The notes under the pieces were generated by a model. The model was not told the DNA's origin. It saw only the letters and a list, made by a program, of their open reading frames with translations, and did not search any database. From contig DYLB01000045.1 in assembly GCA_020722305.1 (NCBI GenBank), forward strand, positions 1-13,067: 13,067 bases of DNA. The letters are read 5' to 3'. Below, piece after piece: positions 6,491 to 12,844 of the stretch (position 1 is the stretch's first letter; the number at the start of each line of letters is the position of its first letter). A program made the translations under genes and the position numbers. The DNA is from Anaerolinea thermophila. Its GTDB lineage: Bacteria; Chloroflexota; Anaerolineae; Anaerolineales; Villigracilaceae.

Positions 6491-7545
6491 CAGCGTTCCT
6501 CGTCTTTGAGTTTTTTCAGCGCCCAGGCGGCGTGCTCACGGACCAGCGGCTCCGGGTCGTCGAGCGCCCGTTCCAGGGCCGGGATGGCCGCCGGGTCGCC
6601 GGAGTTGCCCAGGGCGACGGCCACGTTACGCAGGTAGCCGCGCCGCTTGGCACGCTTGACCGGGCTGTTCTTGAATTTCCGGTTGAAGGTCTCGGGGGTC
6701 AGCGAGAGTTCTTCGATCAAATCCGGCTGCGGCACGCCCCGACGCGGCGCAAAGGCTGGGTCGCCATTTTTGGCCGCGAAGCGGTTCCACGGGCAGACCT
6801 GCTGGCAGATGTCACAGCCGAAGACCCAATCCCCGGTCTTATCGCGCAGGTCAATGGGGATTTCGTCCTTGAGTTCGATGGTCAGGTACGAGATGCAGCG
6901 CCGGGCGTCCAGCGAGCGGTCGGGCAGGATGCAGCCGGTCGGGCAGGCGTCGAGGCAGCGGGTGCAGGAGCCGCAATGGTCGGTGGTGAAGGGCAGGTCC
7001 GGCTCCAGTTCGAGGCCGAGCAGGATTTCGGCCAGCAGGAAATACGAGCCTTTTTTCGGATGGATGAGGCAGGAATTCTTGCCGATCCAGCCCAGGCCGG
7101 CGCGCTGTGCCAGGTCACGCTCCAGGACGGGGCCGGTATCGGTGTACCAGCGGTTCGGGACCGGTCGGCCGGCTGCCGTTTCGATGAACGTCACCAGCGC
7201 CGACAGTTTCCCCGCCAGCGCCAGGTGGTAGTCTTCGCCCCAGGCGTAGGCGGCAACCTTGCCCCTCGTCCCCGGCTTATCTTCTAACGAAGATGGGGAA
7301 TCGTAGGGAATCCCAAGCACGAGGATCGAGCGGCATTCCGGCAGGATCAGGCGCGGGTCGGCGCGGCGGGCGCGGGCGCGTGCCTCGGCCAGGTAGCCCA
7401 TCGAGCCGTGACGCCCGTCGGCCAGCCAACGCGCGTAGAAAGCCGCATGCGGCGGCGGGTCCGGGGTGGTGACGCCGGTGAGGGAAAAGCCGAGGCGCTG
7501 GGCCTCGGCTTTGATGGTTTGGGTCAGAGAGGGGGGCGAGTCCAT
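6490..7545 (-). CDS. queG: Epoxyqueuosine reductase QueG
   Basis: The 351-residue protein is the cobalamin- and iron-sulfur-dependent enzyme that reduces epoxyqueuosine to queuosine, the last step of queuosine formation at position 34 of GUN-anticodon tRNAs. The N-terminal region contains YTDTGP (134-139), where Asp136 matches the proposed catalytic Asp. Two [4Fe-4S] clusters are supplied by CGSCTRCLDACP (Cys191, 194, 197, 201), Cys217, and CDICQQVCPWN (Cys244, 247, 251). The C-terminal tail (about 304-347) holds a HEAT-like repeat that in family structures contacts tRNA. All key residues are intact. The ATG lies 3 nt after the stop of the L1 lipoprotein with almost no Shine-Dalgarno sequence, suggesting translational coupling. 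No other queuosine genes are in the window. Confidence 0.96.
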   Translation of the reverse strand: MDSPPSLTQTIKAEAQRLGFSLTGVTTPDPPPHAAFYARWLADGRHGSMGYLAEARARARRADPRLILPECRSILVLGIPYDSPSSLEDKPGTRGKVAAYAWGEDYHLALAGKLSALVTFIETAAGRPVPNRWYTDTGPVLERDLAQRAGLGWIGKNSCLIHPKKGSYFLLAEILLGLELEPDLPFTTDHCGSCTRCLDACPTGCILPDRSLDARRCISYLTIELKDEIPIDLRDKTGDWVFGCDICQQVCPWNRFAAKNGDPAFAPRRGVPQPDLIEELSLTPETFNRKFKNSPVKRAKRRGYLRNVAVALGNSGDPAAIPALERALDDPEPLVREHAAWALKKLKDEER

Positions 7546-7548
7546 CCG

Positions 7549-8148
7549 TTAAGGGATGATGATATTCACACTGAAGAACTTGCCGAAAGGGACACCGGCT
7601 GCATTCGCCATCCGCCAGAAGCCTGTGTATTCGCCGCTGAGGGCAGGCGCGACCAGGGTGACGCTGAGTTCCACCGTGGCCTGCGGCGGCACTTCGACGC
7701 CGATCCGGTTGGCTTTTTTGCCGTTCATCAATTCGCCGTACCCGTAGACGATCTGGTAATCCGCCGTCCAGGGGCAAGTGCCGGTGTTTTTAAGCTCCCA
7801 GGTCTTGGTAAATTCCTGGCCGGGGATCAACTGGTCGTAACGGTCCGGGATGGTGACATCCCGGACGAAGATGGCGTCATCGCAAACGGCCTGGGTGGGA
7901 GGGGCGGGCGGGGTGTCGGTCGCGTTGGGGTCGGCTGGGGCCGCGTCTGCGGTGGGGATGTCGGTGGCCGTCGGCTGGGGGGTGGGGGTGAAGGCCGCCG
8001 CAGTCTGGGTGATTTCGGCCACGAAGGTACCGGCCGCGGCGGTGTACATGGCGTTGACGTCAAGGGTGGGGGTCGCCCCGGTTCGAGAGCCGCAAGCAGC
8101 CAACAAGATTGCAACGATCAGTATCACGAAACTATGACTGGCTTTCAT
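7549..8148 (-). CDS. Lipoprotein with NBR1-like Ig (FW) domain, paralog L1
   Basis: The 199-residue protein begins with a type II signal peptide and lipobox LAAC (Cys19 lipidated). A segment conserved in all five paralogs (about residues 29-50, with MYTAAAGTF and ITQTA) follows, then a Thr/Pro-rich linker (52-86), then one FW domain (89-199) that ends the protein. FW tryptophans are W117, W127 (GTCPW) and W178 (GFW); the fourth position appears to be absent. Cys89 and Cys125 form the Cys pair seen in every paralog. The eukaryotic NBR1 FW domain is a protein-binding module; here the domain would be outside the cell membrane and its ligand is unknown. AAGGAGG lies 5 nt before the ATG. It is the shortest member and the only one packed against other genes (queG, rdgB). 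Confidence 0.88.
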   Translation of the reverse strand: MKASHSFVILIVAILLAACGSRTGATPTLDVNAMYTAAAGTFVAEITQTAAAFTPTPQPTATDIPTADAAPADPNATDTPPAPPTQAVCDDAIFVRDVTIPDRYDQLIPGQEFTKTWELKNTGTCPWTADYQIVYGYGELMNGKKANRIGVEVPPQATVELSVTLVAPALSGEYTGFWRMANAAGVPFGKFFSVNIIIP

Positions 8149-8153
8149 GAATG

Positions 8154-8160
8154 CCTCCTT
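8154..8160 (-). promoter_or_regulatory. Shine-Dalgarno of L1
   Basis: On the - strand AAGGAGG lies 5 nt before the ATG at 8148. It is a perfect match to the anti-16S consensus and fixes this start. Confidence 0.85.
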
Positions 8161-8189
8161 TTTCTTGCCAGCCCATGGATTTCCTGGGG

Positions 8190-8219
8190 TTGATAAATTG
8201 TCATCCTCATCGAAGTCAA
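8190..8219 (-). promoter_or_regulatory. Possible promoter for L1-queG-rdgB
   Basis: On the - strand TTGACT (8214-8219, 5 of 6 to the -35 consensus) is followed after 18 nt by TATCAA (8190-8195, 4 of 6 to -10), placing a start site about 35 nt before the ATG of L1. It is moderately convincing because the spacing is slightly long and the -10 is imperfect. Confidence 0.45.
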
Positions 8220-8221
8220 GG

Positions 8222-8255
8222 AGTGCGGATTTCCGGTTTGGCGGAAGCCCGCACT
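8222..8255. terminator. Hairpin between L2 and L1
   Basis: AGTGCGGATTTCCG (8222-8235) and CGGAAGCCCGCACT (8242-8255) pair over 12 of 14 positions around a 6-nt loop. It lies about 18 nt past the stop of L2. The T-rich tract (TTTTCGAGTTTGTTTTTTTT) is on the + side, so for - strand transcripts there is no U-run; the hairpin would work better as a terminator against + strand read-through, or simply shield the L2 mRNA end. Confidence 0.45.
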
Positions 8256-8272
8256 TTTCGAGTTTGTTTTTT

Positions 8273-8989
8273 TTAGTTGTCTACCACGCGAATGTAAACG
8301 CAGAATACCTCCCCAAAGGCAACGCCGCGGTCATTGACCATTTGCCAGCAACTGTTATATTCACCGGGCTTGAGCGGAGCGGTCATCTTCATCCCGATGT
8401 CTTTGGTCTGGCCAGGCGTGACGAAATCGGCGGTGCGGGTGATCTTCCAGCCGGGGCCGTCGAGCTTTTCGTTGCCGAAGGCAAAGGCCAGGTAATAGCC
8501 GTCGTCCCAGGTGCAGGTGCCGGTGTTCTGGACGCGCCAGATTTTCTCGAAGTCTTCACCCGGGTCCATGTCTGTCAGGCCGTAAAAATTGCTGTAACCG
8601 GCAAAGGCCGAATTGTCGCACACGTCGCCAGCTGGGGGCGGCGCTCCCGGAGTGCCGGTGATCCCCGGAAGCCCGGCAGTGGGGATGGCGACTGTTGGGA
8701 ACCCGGCGGTGGGGGCTCCAGGGCTGCCAATGGTCGGGATGCCGGCCGGGGTGTCCTGGGCGGAGGGGGTGTCGCTGGGCGGGGGCAGGGTCGCGGTCGC
8801 GGTGGGCTGCGGGGTCGGCGAGAAGGCCATCGCCGTCTGGGTCAATTGCGCCGCGACGGTCTCAGCTGCGGCGGTGAAGACCGCGTCGGGATCGACCGGG
8901 GTGGCTTCGGGAGTGCTTGGGCCGCAGGCGCTCAAGACCAGAATAGCCATGAGAACCAGGGGCCAGAGTTTTTGAGCATTCTTTTTCAT
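8273..8989 (-). CDS. Lipoprotein with FW domain and Gly/Pro-rich linker, paralog L2
   Basis: The 238-residue protein has a lipobox LSAC (Cys22), the conserved N-terminal segment (about residues 33-53, DPDAVFTAAAETV), a long linker (about 56-121) and one C-terminal FW domain (124-238). The second half of the linker (83-121) changes from Thr/Pro to a Gly-rich pattern with recurring PT, AG and PG steps, unlike the other paralogs. Expected FW residues are W151, W161 (GTCTW) and W215; Cys124 and Cys159 match the shared pair, and Cys214 with Cys230 may form a second disulfide found only here. Anchoring at the cell membrane is likely; the ligand is unknown. A GGAG (8995-8998) lies 5 nt before the ATG, and an extended -10 box lies farther up. 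Confidence 0.88.
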   Translation of the reverse strand: MKKNAQKLWPLVLMAILVLSACGPSTPEATPVDPDAVFTAAAETVAAQLTQTAMAFSPTPQPTATATLPPPSDTPSAQDTPAGIPTIGSPGAPTAGFPTVAIPTAGLPGITGTPGAPPPAGDVCDNSAFAGYSNFYGLTDMDPGEDFEKIWRVQNTGTCTWDDGYYLAFAFGNEKLDGPGWKITRTADFVTPGQTKDIGMKMTAPLKPGEYNSCWQMVNDRGVAFGEVFCVYIRVVDN

Positions 8990-9032
8990 ACCATCTCCAA
9001 AACTTTTTTGTTATTTGCCGATGGAGCAAGGC

Positions 9033-9043
9033 TCATTATATCA
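9033..9043 (-). promoter_or_regulatory. Extended -10 promoter element of L2
   Basis: On the - strand TATAAT (9035-9040) is preceded by TG and one base, the extended -10 form TGnTATAAT, which can work with a weak -35; none is clear here. It lies 45 nt before the ATG of L2. Confidence 0.6.
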
Positions 9044-9113
9044 TCGGTAGTATGAGCGGAGCCGGATGGGCAGGTAGGACAAATTTACCAGGCCGCGCCA
9101 ATGCCAAACGCGG

Positions 9114-9158
9114 AGAGCAGACCTTGGGTTGAAGCTATTCAATCCAAGAGTCTGCTCT
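9114..9158. terminator. Long hairpin downstream of L3
   Basis: AGAGCAGAC (9114-9122) pairs perfectly with GTCTGCTCT (9150-9158). Inside, CTTGGGTTGAA (9123-9133) pairs with TTCAATCCAAG (9138-9148) with one G-U-type mismatch and a single bulged A. The whole is a stem of about 20 bp with a 4-nt loop, starting about 19 nt past the stop of L3. There is no U-run on the - strand, so it may stabilise the mRNA end or assist termination rather than act as a classical intrinsic terminator. Confidence 0.55.
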
Positions 9159-9177
9159 TTGGATAGGTAAAGCCCGG

Positions 9178-10398
9178 TTAAGGCATTACTGCCAGCGGTG
9201 TCGGGGTCAGGGTCTGCACGATGCGCGGGGCGAACCAGAGGGCGTAATCGTCGGTGGCCTGCCCATTGGCAAGCACCGTCAGGATGAATTTGACATCTTT
9301 CCCTGCCAGGCTGCTCAAGTTTACGTCTACCGTTGAATATTTGCCGTCGTAGACTTCTTTCCACTCGCCGAGTTTCTTGACCTGACCGCTGCCGATCTGG
9401 TAGCTCAACCTGAAGACGACGTTGCATTTCGGGGCGTTGTTCTCGCACAGGACGAAAGCCTTGAAGTGGTAGCCTTGCTTGATCCTAACCGCCGGGAACT
9501 TGCCCTGGATTATGCCGCCTTTGATCCGTTCCGGGAAAGTCAGCAGGGCGGGTTCATTGTCCTTGTAGCCGCCTTCGAATACCGGAGTCTTGATGTGCAG
9601 CACGAAGCCGTCTTTACTGCCCTCGTTGCCGGGGCAGGGCAACTTATCTGTGCCGTTGCGCCAGGTTGCATCGCAGTAGTTGGCTGCGAAGTCGTAGACC
9701 AGGTTCCTTTCGGCGCTGACGTTGATATCTACCCAGAAGGGGTCGTTGGCGTTTTTGCCCACGCCGAAGATCACGCCGTTGGCATTGCGCAGTTTCCAGT
9801 AGCCGCGGTACCTGCCTTCGGCATTAGGAGCCACCAAATCAACCGAGAGATCAACCGTTTGTCCGGGCGCGACCGAGCCGGCCAGTTTGACGGAAGCCGG
9901 TCCGCCCATGGCATTCCCATCTGCGAAGATCAGGCTGTAGCCGGTCGTCCAGGTGCAGGTACCAATGTTCTTGATGCGCCAGGTTTTGGTGAATTTTTGC
10001 CCCGCTCCCACGACCGTGCCGTCGGGATACGAAACGTCTTTCTCGAATTTCGCCCAGTCGCAGCGTGTGACGGCAGTGGGCGTGGGCGTGTTGGCCTGAA
10101 CCGTCGGGATGACAATGGGCGTATTGGTCGGCAGCGGAGTGAACGTCGGAAAAACGGTCACGGGCGTGTTGGTGGGGAACGGTGTGCTGGTAGGGAATGG
10201 CGTGTCTTCAGGCCCCGGCGTGGCCGAAGCCAGAGGCGCAGACTGGGTGAGCATGGCTTCGAGGGTCTGCGCCGCAGCGGTATATTGCGGGTTCAGAGTG
10301 GCAGCCGCGTCGGGTGTGGTGATGCCGCCCTGTCCGCAGGCCAGGATCGCTAAGATCAGGGCCGCCAGTATGGTGACAGGAATGTACTTGGGTTTCAT
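9178..10398 (-). CDS. Lipoprotein with FW domain and Cys-containing beta-sandwich-like module, paralog L3
   Basis: The 406-residue protein has a type II signal peptide (Cys21 in ILAC), the conserved N-terminal segment (about 36-53), a linker rich in TP/NTP repeats (57-111) and an FW domain (113-227). All four tryptophans of the FW name are visible: W140, W150 (GTCTW), W201 (GYW) and W222 (FWVDI); Cys113 and Cys148 are the shared pair. A further module (about 230-392) begins LVYDFAANYCDATW and contains Cys242, 255, 318 and 325; alternating hydrophobic strands suggest a beta-sandwich, perhaps a carbohydrate-binding type, but I cannot assign a family. A short TP-rich tail follows. Start 10398 is preferred over 10407: AAGG (10408-10411) is well spaced for the former and touches the latter. 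Its FW domain is closest to that of L5. Confidence 0.87.
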   Translation of the reverse strand: MKPKYIPVTILAALILAILACGQGGITTPDAAATLNPQYTAAAQTLEAMLTQSAPLASATPGPEDTPFPTSTPFPTNTPVTVFPTFTPLPTNTPIVIPTVQANTPTPTAVTRCDWAKFEKDVSYPDGTVVGAGQKFTKTWRIKNIGTCTWTTGYSLIFADGNAMGGPASVKLAGSVAPGQTVDLSVDLVAPNAEGRYRGYWKLRNANGVIFGVGKNANDPFWVDINVSAERNLVYDFAANYCDATWRNGTDKLPCPGNEGSKDGFVLHIKTPVFEGGYKDNEPALLTFPERIKGGIIQGKFPAVRIKQGYHFKAFVLCENNAPKCNVVFRLSYQIGSGQVKKLGEWKEVYDGKYSTVDVNLSSLAGKDVKFILTVLANGQATDDYALWFAPRIVQTLTPTPLAVMP

Positions 10399-10461
10399 AG
10401 CAACCATCCTTGTTCAGATAACGAACTCCTGTCATAGACGACTGGCCGATTGCGGATGTTC

Positions 10462-10507
10462 CCAGAAAGGCAGCGAGCCGGGGAGTCATCTCCCCGGCTC
10501 ATTCTGG
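10462..10507. terminator. Strong hairpin downstream of L4
   Basis: GAGCCGGGGA (10475-10484) and TCCCCGGCTC (10491-10500) are perfect arms around a 6-nt loop, nested in outer arms CCAGAA (10462-10467) and TTCTGG (10502-10507). It starts about 26 nt past the stop of L4. There is only a short T-containing string on the exit side, so termination strength is uncertain. Confidence 0.6.
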
Positions 10508-10532
10508 ACGATAGACCTGTCCGCCGTTTAAC

Positions 10533-11498
10533 TTACGGACAACTGAACACGAACTCTGAGCGGCCAAATTCCTGGCGTTGGGGCGAATCCACCACGAAAG
10601 CCACCCAGCGCAAGATGTCCTGGACGGCATCGGGCTTGAGCAGCCACTCGAAGGTGACGGATTTGGTGCCGGCGGCCGCGAAGTTGAGCTGACCCTGTTC
10701 GGGCGGCTCGTTGTCTTCGGGGTTCTGGTCCCAGTGATAGTGGATCGTGCCGGCTTCGTTGGCAGTCACGTTGGCCGTGATGATGTAACGCGTCCCCTTG
10801 TCCGGGCATCCGGTTGCCGGGTCGCGCACCTGGATGTAGCTTACGCTGGCGATGGCGAAACCGCCTTTGGTGTTGGTGCTGATCTTGACCGAGAGCGGCG
10901 AATCGTAGGGGCCGAATCCCATTGTCCCGCCCCAGGGGGTTTGCAGCCGCCATTCGCCGTAGTATGTCCCGGCAGTCGAGGGGGCCGTCATTGGGATGGA
11001 CAGATCGGCGGTCTGGTCGGGGCCTACGTATTGGGTCAACGGATAGGAGCTGGCGGCGGCCATTTGGTCGCCGCTGACGAACACCAGGCTGTAGGACGAG
11101 TCCCAGGTGCAGGTGCCGTTGTTCTGCACCCGCCAGGTCTTCGTGAAAGTCGAACCGGGGTCAACCAGCATCCCGTCCGGGACGGTGACATCCGTTATGA
11201 AACTGGCTGAGAGGCAGGGCAGGCCGCCGCTGTCTGCTGTTGGAGAGGGCGCAGGCGGAACCGTCGGCTGGGCCTGGGTGGTCGGGGTGGCTGGCTGCTC
11301 AGGAGCCGGTGTGGGGCTGGCCTGGGCGGCCTGCTGGGTGGCGATGAAACGGGCTTCGACGGTCATGGCCGCCTGGGTGGATATCGCCGCCACGTCGGGG
11401 GTGGGCTGGGATTCCGGGGGCGCGGCGGGCGCACAGGCGCTCAATACCAGGACCAAACCCAGGATCCCCATCAGAATTCTATTTTTAGCAAACTTCAT
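10533..11498 (-). CDS. Lipoprotein with FW domain and extra Ig-like module, paralog L4
   Basis: The 321-residue protein has lipobox LSAC (Cys22), a more diverged version of the conserved N-terminal segment (about 33-52), a Pro/Thr/Ala/Gln linker (61-90) and an FW domain (95-208) with W122, W132 (GTCTW) and W183; the fourth tryptophan position is replaced. Cys95 and Cys130 are the shared pair. The C-terminal module (about 212-321) has beta-strand-like alternation and Cys231 and Cys320, which could tie its ends; it resembles a generic Ig/PKD-like sandwich, family unassigned. Start 11498 is preferred to the in-frame GTG at 11513, because GAGG (11508-11511) then lies 9 nt upstream and the signal peptide starts normally. 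An exact TATAAT lies upstream. Confidence 0.87.
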   Translation of the reverse strand: MKFAKNRILMGILGLVLVLSACAPAAPPESQPTPDVAAISTQAAMTVEARFIATQQAAQASPTPAPEQPATPTTQAQPTVPPAPSPTADSGGLPCLSASFITDVTVPDGMLVDPGSTFTKTWRVQNNGTCTWDSSYSLVFVSGDQMAAASSYPLTQYVGPDQTADLSIPMTAPSTAGTYYGEWRLQTPWGGTMGFGPYDSPLSVKISTNTKGGFAIASVSYIQVRDPATGCPDKGTRYIITANVTANEAGTIHYHWDQNPEDNEPPEQGQLNFAAAGTKSVTFEWLLKPDAVQDILRWVAFVVDSPQRQEFGRSEFVFSCP

Positions 11499-11525
11499 AG
11501 GGTAGAACCTCACTTTCTGGCGGGC

Positions 11526-11531
11526 ATTATA
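11526..11531 (-). promoter_or_regulatory. -10 box of L4 promoter
   Basis: TATAAT on the - strand lies 27 nt before the ATG of L4, directly beyond the terminator of L5. No good -35 is seen at 16-18 nt; that position falls in the terminator stem. Confidence 0.55.
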
Positions 11532-11539
11532 CCCGTTTT

Positions 11540-11575
11540 AAAAAAAACAGCGCCCAGCGTTGGTCACCGGGCGCT
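11540..11575 (-). terminator. Intrinsic terminator of L5
   Basis: On the - strand the stem AGCGCCC (11569-11575) / GGGCGCT (11549-11555) is followed after one base by a run of eight T (11547-11540). It lies 25 nt past the stop of L5. This is the clearest rho-independent terminator in the window and separates L5 from L4. Confidence 0.85.
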
Positions 11576-11599
11576 TGCGGACATCGACCAAAGGTCATG

Positions 11600-12751
11600 C
11601 TAAGGCTGGTAAACGATAGTCAAGACCGGGCCCGTAGCTCCGCAGGACATGTAATCAGCTGCCCCGTCGCCGTCGCTGGCCCCGGCGGAGGGGTGCAGGC
11701 GGATCTGAAAATAGGTCTTGCCTTCGTTGACCCGCGTCTGGACGTAGTTCTTGACGTTGATGTTGCTGCTGGGCGCGGCGCTGAGCAGTTCGATCCCCGT
11801 GCCCGAAAGCGAATAATGCGGCTGGTCCAGCGGCGGGGTGAATTGCACCTCGCCGACCCAGATGCCCGCCAGATCGGTGAACGGGTTGTTCATGGCGCTG
11901 CACATATTCAATTTAAGGTCGGCACTGACGATGGTCTTCCCGCTCAGAGCCGAGATGTCGAAGCTCATAAAGCCCCGCGCCAGGTAGTTCGAAGAGGTGT
12001 CCCCGGCCAGGATCGTCCCTTGGACGAGCGCAATGCCCGATGCCGGGTCGTAGACGGTCCCGCCGGTGTTCCCGCCGGTGGGGTTGATATTCACGGTGAC
12101 GTTGCTGGGAGGCGTGTTGGTCGGTGTGGCGGTCGGGTTGGCGACCTTGATCTCCACGTAGAAGGACCGGCCCTGGTAACCGCCGGCAATCGGGATTAGC
12201 ACCCCGGAGGCGTTGCGGATGCGCCAGTAGCCGCGGTACGTCCCTTCGGTGGAGGGGGCTTTCAAGTCAATGCTCAGGTCCACCTCCTGTCCGGGCAGGA
12301 CCGAGCCGATGGCCTTGGAAGCGTCCCCGCTCATCGCATCGCCGCTGTCGAAGACGAGCGAGTAGCCACTCCATTCGCAGACGCCGATGTTCTTGATGCG
12401 CCAGGTCTTGGTGAAGGCCGTGCCCGGCGCAAACACGGTTCCATCCGGGACGCTGATGTCTTTGACGTATTGCCCCAGGTCGCAGATGGGCGTATTCGTG
12501 GGTGTCGGCGGCTTGAGGGTGAAAGTGGGGGTCACGACGGTTTGGGTGGACGGCGGCAGGGTTGCCAGCGTCGGCTGGGTGGGCGAGGCCAGCGCGGCCG
12601 CCTGGGTCAATTGGGCTTCAACCGTCTGGGCCGCAGCGGTGAAGACGGCGTTCGGGTCCTCCGTGGGGGTGGCGCGGGTGGGCAGGTTGCAGGCTGTCAG
12701 AACGAGTGAAACAATCGAAAAGAGCAGTAAAACGATTGGGCGCTTGGACAT
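11600..12751 (-). CDS. Lipoprotein with FW domain and DNRLRE/CBM96-like module, paralog L5
   Basis: The 383-residue protein has a type II signal peptide (Cys21 in LTAC), the conserved N-terminal segment (residues 31-51, including DPNAVFTAAAQTV), a Thr/Pro linker (56-88) and an FW domain (90-203) with W117, W127 (CEW) and W176 (GYW); the fourth position is Phe197/Tyr198. Cys90 and Cys125 are the shared pair. A second TP linker (205-216) leads to a module (about 225-383) with ARGFMSFDIS and SADLKLNM strands, the pattern of DNRLRE/CBM96-like beta-sandwiches that occur on secreted polysaccharide-active proteins; this assignment is by pattern only. Cys284 and Cys370 may bond. AAGGAGG (12756-12762) lies 4 nt before the ATG, and TATAAT lies upstream. 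It ends at a clear intrinsic terminator, so it is a single-gene unit. Confidence 0.88.
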   Translation of the reverse strand: MSKRPIVLLLFSIVSLVLTACNLPTRATPTEDPNAVFTAAAQTVEAQLTQAAALASPTQPTLATLPPSTQTVVTPTFTLKPPTPTNTPICDLGQYVKDISVPDGTVFAPGTAFTKTWRIKNIGVCEWSGYSLVFDSGDAMSGDASKAIGSVLPGQEVDLSIDLKAPSTEGTYRGYWRIRNASGVLIPIAGGYQGRSFYVEIKVANPTATPTNTPPSNVTVNINPTGGNTGGTVYDPASGIALVQGTILAGDTSSNYLARGFMSFDISALSGKTIVSADLKLNMCSAMNNPFTDLAGIWVGEVQFTPPLDQPHYSLSGTGIELLSAAPSSNINVKNYVQTRVNEGKTYFQIRLHPSAGASDGDGAADYMSCGATGPVLTIVYQP

Positions 12752-12755
12752 TCTT

Positions 12756-12762
12756 CCTCCTT
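12756..12762 (-). promoter_or_regulatory. Shine-Dalgarno of L5
   Basis: AAGGAGG on the - strand, 4 nt before the ATG at 12751, a perfect consensus that fixes this start and implies strong translation. Confidence 0.85.
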
Positions 12763-12777
12763 TTCTGGGTCAGGTTA

Positions 12778-12783
12778 ATTATA
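12778..12783 (-). promoter_or_regulatory. -10 box of L5 promoter
   Basis: TATAAT on the - strand lies 26 nt before the ATG of L5, giving a leader of roughly 20 nt. No convincing -35 is seen at 16-18 nt upstream. Confidence 0.55.
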
Positions 12784-12844
12784 CGACATGCTTAACGTAT
12801 TTTCATTGTGCTTTGGTTCCAATAAACGTATCTATTCAGCCTGC

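Noticed and set aside
9466..10353. Open frame on the + strand opposite L3
   Set aside because: It is antisense to a convincing FW lipoprotein, and its product has no recognisable domain.
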